A DNA stretch of 64,000 nucleotides from Patiria pectinifera (lineage: Eukaryota > Echinodermata > Asteroidea > Valvatida > Asterinidae): positions 27,487,513 to 27,551,512 of the forward strand of contig CM057147.1 in assembly GCA_029964075.1 (NCBI GenBank), written 5' to 3'. The notes beneath the pieces are model-generated. The model was given only the letters and a program-made list of their open reading frames with translations, did no database searches and had not been told where the DNA came from. A program made the position numbers and the translations under genes. Below, piece after piece: positions 25,001 to 37,000 of the stretch. Position 1 is the first letter of the stretch. Each line of letters begins with the position of its first letter.

Positions 25001-28000
25001 TATTTCAAATAATACAGAATGAGGTATTTCGTACATTTGATCAAATCCGAGAATATAGATATCGAACATCGTATTTCGATAAATTCAAAGAAAAAAAATT
25101 ACACCATTGTTCAAATAAAGAACTTTGCAATCTTGGCAGTTGTATCAAGTTTATTTGTCAAATGATTTCATGCAAAAACAAAACACTTGCATTCTATGAA
25201 GCTAGAAAAGAATAAAATTCCACAAAAAATATAATGATAGCCAGTGTCTTTCACACCAACCCAACCTGAGTTGGGCGCTGTAATCCTCGAACAATAACCA
25301 CTAATCCGTTGATAGCAGCTATTGTTGTGACCCAGAGGGCCACTCCAGCAGTCAACCGAGCGTCACGCTTGAGTAACCGGGCGGGTACAACGTTCGAAGC
25401 GGGCGGCAGCTTACTGGGCGGGCCGAGCTCGCCCGGTTCTCGAACGGTCCCATTCCGGATCTCATTCCTAATGGCTTTTTATGGTTCACCCGTTTTATGA
25501 TTCACATCATATCAATGAGTACTTAACAAAGTTCCAGGCAACTGCACACACTAAAATCTCTGCAATTAACAATGTATTTGTCGTCAACAACACATACAAC
25601 TATCAGTTATTGGATTTCTTAAAGGGAATATACATCATTTGCTCAGGAGAATATGAATATTCGTATCATACGAAGTTCCATTCCTTAAAGGGTCAAAAAG
25701 CTAATTCCTGGGCCGTTCGGTATTCCATCTTATTATTTTCTAACTTGGAAAACAATAATTTGACATATATTTTCTAATTTTATTGTTATTATATCATTGA
25801 GTTTAACTTCCAATGAAAATCTTATGAAAAGAGTGAAATCAACACTGATCACGATAGAGAGGGATATCCCCACTCTAATAATGGATGCTTCCACAGTGGT
25901 ACAGGCAAGCTATCATTGGCCCTCTCTATGGAAACGTAATACACATGCATTTCCCCTATCGCTAAACTTATATTTCAGCCTGGTTATATGTGGGCAATGG
26001 GTGGAACATATATCGTCAACAGGTGTGTACATGATTATCAAAAAATCTATAAGATGGCACAGTGCCAAGAGTTTAAATGACGCCTACACGTATCGAGCTA
26101 CTTTTACGAGTGAAATTGAAGACATTCAATTCCAAATTTTACCTGTATTATCAAAGCCTGTGCAAAGCTATCAATCACAGACCTGCCACCGCCAAACTGT
26201 CACAGAGGTTTTCTCATTTATCATGAATGAGAGTTTGTTGTACCTGACTAGAAATCTCTTGCTGACAACCATACAGGCACTTAAAGGCACTAATGGGGAC
26301 ATTTGCAATTACTCGGAAACAAATCTACCAATTTAATGAGAAAATCCCTGCTCAAAGTGAAGATAGGACTGGTACCAAATACCCTATGAAATTATCCCCC
26401 CTGAATTGGTATCATTCGGAAGAAAGCAATCTTTGAAGTTGGTTTTAAAAAATGTGCCGGCGGGCACAGATTTTTACGTGTGTTAGCAACGGAATCCATC
26501 ATGAGACCCCAAAAATTGGGCATACGTTTTCTCTGTTTTCTCAAAGTGTATGGGCTCCGTGCGCCAACGAAAGAGGGCGCCCTTTTACCTAGCAATGACG
26601 TCCAATGGGCGGGACATTTCGGTGGTTGACGCGCACCGTTCCTTGTGTGCGACACATGTATACCAAGGGATTTGTACTATTTACACGCAGTGTGGCCGCG
26701 CTTCACGGCAAATGAATTGCAGTCAGGCAAGATGGTGTCGGTAGGTCACCCCCAACTGGACCCTATAATTGCCGGTGAGGGGGTACTTGTGAATGGAGCA
26801 GATAGTATCCACTGAGCTGAAACTTCAATCCGTCAGTTGTTATGCACTCTTCTTCACATTTTGAGCAATTTTGTTGCTTCAATTTAAAAAAATATACAAA
26901 AAACAAACTTGTTCCTATGTTCCTTTAACAACACAGGCTGAACATTGTTTTTCTGACACCATCACTAACAGAACAGCTACGGTACATCATTTTCCATTTA
27001 CATGTATATAGGGTTGTTATAAGATGGACTTTTTTTCTTTTCTTTTTTTACGTCGGGGTGATAAATCAAATTATAGGTTTTGCCCTTCACCAACGTTTAA
27101 ACACTGTATACTTTCTAGAAATCTGCACTAGAAAGCAGGAGGTCGTGGGTTCGAGTCCCACCCGAGTGATTTTTTCCAACTTTCACTCGGGAGGTAACGA
27201 TATTGCTTCAATTATTAACAAATTTCATGAGTCAAAATTTCAGTCTCACATGATTTCTAATTTAGAAATGGGGGCACACAACCTTTCAACTTGATTTTTC
27301 CCAAAAGTGTTTTTTTTTTGGGGGGGCGTGCCTGGGCTGATAAACTTCCTTTTCCTTGGCACGTGACTTTATAAAACTTGGTAAGATAATGGCTTTGCCT
27401 CTGACAAACTTGATTTATTCACCCATTTCTTTTTTAATGAGTAAAATCACTTCACACATGAGTCACTGCATATATCATGACACCCTCTGCATTTATCTGT
27501 CTCCAATCCCACGTAGAGCTGTGAATTATTGGATATTTAAAACGTCTACTTTCGTGTAATTTTATCTGTGGATCACGCATTACTTTCACATGCCATCTGT
27601 TTTTTGAATAAAAAAATAATAATAATGAAATTCAAAAAAATGCCTTTATAAAAGTGCTGGTAGGAAAGTCTGGAGTTATTGTTGGACTTCTGGGTCAAGC
27701 AGCAGATCACTTGAAGTCACTCAGCTGAAGGAAAAACACTTGTGTTTTTACTGTAGTGTTCCATCAACAAGTCTTCATTTGACGCAGCATCTAAGTCAAT
27801 TTTTATTGCATATAACGAGAGCTATTCAAGACATTGAAGTGTGCGGAACTGTTAATCACAAGATGGCATCCAACATCTCGACAACAGAGGGAAACTGCAC
27901 GCACCATGTCTATATAGTTGAGGAGTGGGAAGTTGTGGAGCTTGTGCACAACCCCACGACAACCTTTATTGCTGCTGTTGCCATGCCAATCGTTCTGTGC

Positions 28001-31000
28001 CTCGGCGTTATCGCCAACTCCAGTTTTCTCTTTGCCGTGATTCGAACCCCGAAAAGGAAATCTCACACTACTCTGTACCTGGCGAACATGGCACTGGCCG
28101 ATCTTCTCTACCTCGGCACATCCGCGCCGGTTAAAATCTGGATGAAATATTCGTCGCTGCTGGTGGACACCGAACCGTTTGTAAACTCAGCTCAGTGTGT
28201 TGTTTTTTTTCTCTCTCGTACACCTCGGGTACTACTCCTCCATTGCACTCTTGACCATGGTGTCCTACGAGAGATTCCTGTCCCTCTGTCATCCGCTCAG
28301 ATTTTGTCGCATCCGCAGTCGGCAACGGACTTACAAACTCATTGCACTCGGCTGGCTGGTCGGCTTGGTATTTGCCGGCGTGAGCGTGCCTGTTATCGCC
28401 CAAGTGGTAGCATTTCATTGCCTGCACTGGCCTGACAAGGACATGTACAGTGAATTTCCATCGAGAGTAACATACATGTACTGTGGATCGGTCGATTCTG
28501 TAGCGGGTTCCGAGTACATTTTCAGTCTGTTTGTAGACATTGTTCCGTGGTTCGCTGCCTTAGCTGCCAACACCTACATGTACACCCGCATCATCTGTGT
28601 ATTATACAAGCTCAGGAGATCCGACAGCAGAATAAGTAGCAGCCAAGATGCAATGCAAACTGGCAACCGGATTGCCAAGATGGTTGTAGTCAATGGAGTA
28701 GTATTTTTTGTGTGTCAGACCCCTTACAGTTGCTTAACATTCTATCGTTTATTTTGTAAGTTAATCAATGTTCCCAGCACGTACAGCCTTGTTCAGTATT
28801 TTGTGATGGCCCTTCTGCTGCATATCAACTCAGCAATCAATCCGTTGATCTACAACGCCATGAACCCGCAATACCGTGCAGCTTTGATGGAAGCGTGTCG
28901 ATGCAAATGTCGTGACCAAGATCCTGCCAACTCCTCACTTAAAGGGGAAATACAACATTTGCAAACATCAAAAAATAAAACTACCAAATCATTTTGAAAT
29001 ACCTTGCTGGACTGTTAGTGAATGACAGTGTAAAGCATCCTGTAAAATCATGGCACCTGGTATACTGTCATTTTCAAGAAAAGTGGTATTTTTGTATCAA
29101 TTTCCAACGCTGATCGGCCGATCAGCGTTGGAAAAAACTTTGGCTTTTTTTTCAAATACTGGCCCCAGTTGACCATCGCACTTGTTTGCAATCGATTACA
29201 CACCTATGAACGGGTACAAGCCAGCTAGACTGGTTCCCTGACCTTACAATTCCCCAATATATGTAAACTGCTCTGTTTCTTCTTAAATAGAGTCAGGGAT
29301 CCAGACTACAGGAAAATGATCGTTTTTCTTGGTTTTCATAGCATTTTCGAACCCAAAACCTCAAAAAAGTCAGTGTAACTATATTTGCTATATATTTCAA
29401 ACCCCCCAATTCCATCCATTTCTGAAAATTACAGCAAAAGCAAATGATGTATATTCCCTTTAATACAATGAGCACTGCACCCAACAGAAATGCCGACAAC
29501 CCCATGCGCATCACTGACACCCCTGTGTGAAAGAGCCGACCACTTTCCATCCATGGACAGGAACTGTAGATGGTGTTGTATGAACCCTGACAACCATCCA
29601 CGAAAGAAGAGGTGGAGCGCCAACATCAACAATGACCTGAGGTGCCTGCAGATCAATGCCAGTCTGGCATTGAACCGAGCGGAGTGGAGGAAAGTTATCC
29701 AAGCAAGAGGACATGATCATCATGGAGTCCAACCCTCGAGTTCGGGGACAGACAGACTATAAACAGATGGATGGATGGATGGATGGAACCACTCACAGGA
29801 ACCAATGAATATCGCACGTGCCCAGTGGTTTGTGCGCATTATATGCAGAAAATACATGTATTGCCAAGCAAACGTACACGCATGCTAAGCCACCCCCCCC
29901 CAAAAAAAAGCCCTTCGCTGTAGCTTTTCCCTATATGGTTCTGGGTTTTAGAGTTCGCTTCTACAGCATGCAGCTGGAACTGGTACCCAGTACAGCATAC
30001 ACGCCGCATGTGCTTCACCGCTGTACATGACAATTTACTTTGTATGTATACATAGTAGATGGGTTTCGTTTGTATGCATGGCTTAATGAAGATATCGTGG
30101 CTTTTTTTTCTGGAGGAATCAATGTCAGTTTTATTACAAACAAAACCATGTCCTTGTTGGCAAAGTCTTCAGCTTCAATTGTGGTTCAGTCCAATTTTGA
30201 AAAGTCCTCTTGAATTTTTTGGGAGCGCTTATTTTTTACGCTCCCTAAAAATAAAAACAAATCAAGGAGTGCGGTACGAGTGCCTGGGCAACCGAGCTCC
30301 TGGTCTGTACCTCCCATTACTGAGAACTGTGTACAACAAGAACAGTGCAGGATTTGTTTTGCTTAAAGAATTTCTTTGCTTACACAACATCAATTCTCTG
30401 AACATTTTTTAGGGTACATGTAAAATAAAAACTTATCTGTTCTCTCCATATACCCAATAACTGCTCTGTCTTGTACCGCTGTCCTTAGTCGTGCATTGAA
30501 TCTTATGAAAATGCAAGCGAGCACATATTTATTCCCGTTTATAAATACCTTTCGGTCAAATAGTCAATACAAATAAAATGTTCACAATTTTCCAACGAGT
30601 TTGTTTGACAATTTTACCTCGTTTTGTGAAACACCCCTCTTGCCATGTCTATGGTACCGGTACATGCCTCGCGTGTAGTGCTGAAAATCCCCCTTTATGG
30701 AGATAGGCGCACGTGGCGCGTACTGTACGATTCGACGCAGAACGCAGTGGTGCAGGAATAAGGTGTTTAAAACCAGCTGGTGTTTAATTAACGTTTAAAA
30801 CCACTCACGTGACGGTCTCGAGACCAATAGGAATGGGTAAACTGTCTTAGTTATTCATGAATATTAATTTAATGGTGATCATAATCGTAGAATTCTGTAG
30901 CTACAAAACTGGGCCCCGGGTTAAAACCTCCTCACGCCAAAAAATATAGGGGGAAAAAAATGAGAAAAATCTCACCACACGTGTCAAAGTCCCACATCTC

Positions 31001-34000
31001 GGAGCTCATCTGCACAAACATGTAGACCATGGCGGTTGAGGATCGGAACGCCACCCGCGTATCCTCGGTAACGGCTCCACACATGACCTTTTCACCCCGC
31101 GCCCAGAGTTCGTTGACCTGGGCCCGGATGCCCGTGAATTCAATCTTCTGCTGGAGGTGGATACACGATCTAACCTAAGAAAATAGACAATTGGGGTCGG
31201 AGCGAAAAGCACTATTTGATTAAGTTTTGAGACTTGATTATGTTTTGACTTATTTCAGTTAGAAATTAAAAGTTTTTGAAATAAATACTGGTTGCACTAT
31301 GGACAAACTTTCATGCAATATGCTTTGCAAAATGATTTTTTTTTATGGGCAAAATTTTGTAGGCAAGCATTCCATGCTTTATTCACAGAAACTGAAGTGC
31401 TAACTGAAGCAATGAATGACGTAATAATATAAAATAAGATCTCAAGCAAGGTCACTGGATCTTTGTGACAATGTGCATATCGGTAAATTTATGGATTGGT
31501 GTAACAAATCATTGTTAAACCTTTTGTCACTGTAGCGCCCCAAACCACCTGAGCACTCTATGGTATTATTGATTCTTCAGTGGATAAACACAATGTTATA
31601 CAACGTAGTACAGGTGCTAATGGGTTAATCATTTGAGAAATTCTGAATTCTGACAGTTCCTATTAGTGCTGGGTGAGTAACCCGAGTACTCATGAGTAGT
31701 GTTTGCTACTCGAGTACTCGTCCTGGTGCTAGTAGAAGTAGGTATTTGTGAGAAGCAATTTTGTTTTTACAAGTGCCGACTTAGAAAAAAGTAACCACTT
31801 TGCGGTTTCTGCGCCAAACTTGTCTTTTGTCTTAATACATCCCCCGCAATAAAGGAATCACTATCTCCATCTGTTTCCTTGGGATTCCACTCGCGCTCAC
31901 AACAAATAAAGTTTCAAGTAAAATGAGCCAAACTTTTGCATAGTAAGGATATCTCAGTGCTGACGAATGTGGTGTGTCTTTAATAGTGACTTCCTTCTTA
32001 CTAATGTTTATGCCATATTTTCTGTATTTATGGGAATCCAGTCAATTACTCGCGAGTACTCGACTACTTGCAAGTAATTTCTCTGCGGGTACTCGAGTAG
32101 GAAAATCCACTACTCAGTAGTACTCGCCCAGGCCTAGTTCCTATTGCTTTCCATTAAGCAATATTTTTTTTAAAGGCCCTTAACTTAAAAGCGCAGGGTT
32201 TCCACAGAAATCTGTAAATGAACTTCTGTGACTTTCTAGGACAACATTAGCCTGGGGCTTTCCATCATCAATTACTAGCTGAGTTATATACATGTTGCTC
32301 TAATGACAACACTTCCTCTCAGGCTTTCAGTTCGACAAAAGACCGCAAAAAGTTCAAATAGCATGTCATGCATAATAGTCCAGCGGATATGTGACAAAAT
32401 ATCGATGAATTGTGCACTTTTGCATAAAAGCGTGAAACTTGGCACAGATGTTCATACTCATGCCAGAAAATGTTTTAGATGTGGAGCCATTGCAAGTTTA
32501 CCTTTTTAGGGGCGTGGCATCCATTTAAAAAAGGGGGGAGAGACTTGTTGTGCCCGCAGTGAAAACGGTTGTTCCCACTTGTCACAAAAGCAGGAAACTT
32601 CACAAAGACATAATTGTATAGATAATAAGTGTTTTCCAGATTCGGAGCCACCACAAAAGTACCATTTTGGGGGCGTGGTAGCCATTTAAAAAAAAAGGGG
32701 GGGGTAATTATTATGCCTACCTTGGAAAAAATTGTGCCCATATTTCATGAACGAATAAAGTGTCCCACAGACGTTTGTGTGCATGAGAAAAAAAATTCCA
32801 GATGTGGAGCCATCTCGAACACACCCTTTTAGAGGTGCGGCATCCATTTTCAAAATGGGGGGGGGGGGTACTCAATATGCCCACCGTGGAAAATTTTGAT
32901 CGCTTTTCATATAATAAAATGCACCTCAGATAGCTCTTCTAATGTGTTCGGGTAGGGCCACATTTATAGTTGGAAGTGACTGTTGGCAAACCCTGTTTTT
33001 CTTACACTCTGCATTCTTGCCTCATCTATATTAACCCAGTTACTGGTTCTGTCGTCTGTAGAATTATTGTTAACCTCTCAACTGCAGCAATTTCTGAATT
33101 GGGGTATAAACTGGGGTACCTGAGTTAGTCTTGGAAAGACTAGTGTTACTTCTTCAAATACATTGTGTTTCCCATGCCTTTTTTGTGACAGACCCAATGG
33201 CATATGCAGTGTCGCACCTGTATAAAGTATCAAATGTTGTCAGGGCTATTCATTTTTGTAATGGATTTGGTTGGGGTAAAAAACAACACTCATCATGAAA
33301 GGAGGGGTTGTATGGTGGGGGTACACAGATTCATTGAATGTGATGTCATAGTGGACGTGACCACCATGGTGAGGAGAGAACATCGTGTTGTGACCCAACC
33401 TGCTGTCAGTGTGGCGTAACGGGTAGGGGGTAGGGGGATTTTGCACCCCCCCCAACACACACACACCAGGAGAAAAAGAGAACAGATAACAACAACAAAA
33501 AGGAATGAAAGTCAATATTTTACTTCACATTTAACGTATACCGGTACATGTGTTGTAGACTATTGAAATGGCCATGAAATGTGATTGCTTTAAACACCGC
33601 CCCAAGCGTCATATGACAACCCCACCCCTCCCCCTCCCCTTCCCCAACCCCCGTAAAAAAAAGAATTTCCTTGGCCCTAAAATGTTAAATGTTAGAGTTT
33701 AGGGCTCCATTTTGTGCTGTGTATTTATAATTATGAAATCACTCTGGAATTTAGATGTGCATGATAACATAGGCCAAAAAAAAAAAAGTCTCCGGTTTCT
33801 GGTATGCGCGCGCGTCGCCGTAGCCATGCGCGTCGGCAAAATGAAAAAGTTTTTTTTTCAAAACAAGATGATGTTTCAAAACCGCCAAACTCACTGGTTT
33901 GACTGGAATTCTGCTGCTGCACAATTTTAACGTGTTTTTAGATGGGGTTATGATCGAGAATAAGATTTATGTGGCCTCTCTGGACTCCCATATATTTGCA

Positions 34001-37000
34001 CTAAGTTTAGTCAGGCACCATTTGCAGTCATCAGCCGACATTTGAAGCCAAAAAAAAAAAAAAAAAACTGGTAAAAAAAAAAAAAAAGCCGCGTCGCCGC
34101 ACCACTTTTGGGGCAAGCTCCATACCAGAAACCAGAGACTTTTTTTTTTTGGCCATAGGTACATGTATTTATAATTATGAAATCACTCTGGAATTTAGAT
34201 GTGCATACATGTAGGTACATAGGTACATGTACACACGTTGAACCCTATAACTGGTTAGCCTACCCGTACTTACCCCTGCTCTTTGGTGTAAGTCATTGTA
34301 TTACCAAATAATGTCATATAGGTTATGGGCCCATCAACATTATAAGAAATCAACAACAAAATATAAAAATTACAATTGTGGGCACAGTTAGTAGGCCCCT
34401 CACGCTTCTAAAAGAATGAGTTTGCTGTGACTCCACATCTGAATTTATTTTCTTTCACCAAGTTTGTGTGAAGTTTACTCATTTATGAAAGGTAGGCACA
34501 AGTTTCGATGGTAGGCAAATAATTAGTAGCACCCCCCAAATTTCTTTTTAATATATGCCACACCTCTAAAAGGGTAAGTTTGTGGTGGCTTCACATTCGA
34601 TTCTCATGAAAATATTGTCTGTGTGGAGTGTAATCCGTTTTTGAAAGGTAGGCACAAGTTTTTTATAGGGGCATCATGACTACCCCCATTTTACTATGGC
34701 TGCCACGCCCCTAAAAGGGTGTGTTTGTAATGGCTCCATGTCTGAATTTTTTTCAAGAATATTAATGTCTGTTGGAATAAGCTTCATTCATTTATGAGAT
34801 GTGGGCAAAATTGTTTCCCATGGTGGGTATAATGAGAACCCCGCCCCTTTTTTTCCATATGGCTGCCACGCCCCTAATAGGGTATGTTCACGATGGCTCC
34901 GCATCTTGAATTTGTTTCCTTATGAATGTCAATGTCTGTGGAAAGTTCCATTTCTCTGTGAATGTGGGAACAATATTTCCATGGTGGTCATAATGAAAAC
35001 CCCGCCCCCCTTTTTTCCTAATATGGTGGCCCCTAAAAGGGTGTGTTCAAGATGGCTCCACATATGGAATTTTTTTTTTCATGTACATAAACGTATGTGG
35101 GACGTTTTATTTGTTCATGAAATATTGGCACAATTTTTCCCAAGGTGGGCATCATAATTACCCCCCCCCCCCTTATTTTTAAATGGCTGTCACGCCCCCA
35201 AAAAGGTACTTTTGTGGTGGCTCCGAATCTGGAAAACACTTATAATCTATACAATTATGTCTTTGTGAAGTTTCCTGCTTTTGTGACAAGTGGGAACAAC
35301 CGTTTTCACTGTGGGAACGACAAGTCTGGCCCCCCTGTTTTAAATGGATGCCACGCCCCTAAAAAGGTAAACTTGCAATGGCTCCACACCTCAAACATTT
35401 TCTGGCATGAATATAAACATCTGTGCCAAGTTTCACGCTTTTATGCAAAAGTGCACAATTCATCGATATTTTGTCACATACTATCCGCTGGACTATAACC
35501 AGAGATGAAACTGGCATATGGCCAAAAAATCGGAAAATATGCCGAGGAAAAATACGTGTCCGAAATCTGGGCCGCGCTGCATTACACACATGTACATGCA
35601 TGTACAATAACACTTCATGCCCAATTTCCGGACACCTACTCCTGCTTTATTTTCGATTCAAACAAAATTTTACAATAAAAAAATGGTCAGTGTTTTCATT
35701 GCATAAAATGCCCGAATTGCGGTTAGAGTAATGGAGCCATCAATAAAGAAGTTCACTTCTTACTTGAGAAAGTCGAGGGAAAAGTCCGAAAGACAAGGCA
35801 CCGTTCATGGTGCTTCAATCATGTCCATTCAACCACACAACTCCACTACTCCACTTGCATTCATACTTGGGGAAAAATCAGGTATTATTGTCTTTCTCTT
35901 CTAAAGCCCCTGTCACACTTTTGCGTATCCTAATTCCTTATGAGTTCCTTATCAAATTTTTTCAATTTGCAGCCGTACGCTCAAAACGTCGAAATTGTTT
36001 GAATACTTTGACTTATGTGCGACGCACATCTAGCGTACAAGTAACGAATTCAGCGCATCCATTGCGTACGAGATTCGTATGAGTTGCGTATGCAGTGCAC
36101 AACATTATTTTTCGGGCTGCGAATAGGTCAGTATGCAGTGCGCATGCTGAGCGTATTCCGGACGCACCCGACTTATGCCGACCGCATGCCTGACGCAATA
36201 CGTCGGCATTCGCTATGAGTTCGTTCAGCGTGCGTTGTATCTGCGCTGCAAGTACGCTATGTATACGTCCAATATAGGCGGCTCATCATGCTGACGGGGT
36301 GCGTGCCGGGAGGTCAGCGTATTACCGCGTATGAACCGCTTATCCCTACGAACACATAGCGTACTCGTACCGTGCTCGACCGATGCGGGACCGATGCGCT
36401 GCGTATTTATAACTTATGACCTGCGTAACAGCGTACGCAGCGTAGTTTTGTGCATGCCCAAAACTATCCAGCGTACTGGGCCGTACCATGCGTATGCCTG
36501 CGTACATAAAACTTACACAAAACGATAGAGATGCATATGAGGTGCGTATTGTGCGTACGACTGCGTATGAAAAAAATGTCAATGCGCAACTCATAAGGAA
36601 TTAGGATACGCTGAAGTGTGACAGGGCCCTAACAAAATGCCAGTGAAATGTTTCGCTAATGCTCTCTTCGCTATCCTCGAGATAATCATCACGATTTTTA
36701 AAGCATTGTATTTTGTATAACTAAATTTAAAACCTCCGAAAATCGCACAACATAATGATTTTATCCATTTTAAATGACATTTTGTGAGAAAAATCCTTAC
36801 AAAATCAAATTTTGTGGGACACACTGTAAAAAAAATCGGAAATTTCGTTGGGAAATTTAAAAAGTCGGTTTTCCGATTAAAATCGGAAAAGTTTCATCTC
36901 TGTATAACTTAAAAGCGCAGGGTTTCCACAGAAATCTGTAAATGAACTTCTGTGACTTTCTAGGGCAACATTAGCCTGGGGCTTTCCATGATCAATTCCT

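Noticed and set aside
27129-27165. Possible tRNA gene (B box)
   Set aside because: Only the B-box half is present, no cloverleaf or A box; it is a SINE head seen three times in the window.
35807-36594. Several short frames in the GCGTA-rich MITE
   Set aside because: Stop-poor only because of base composition; frames occur on both strands and lack motifs.
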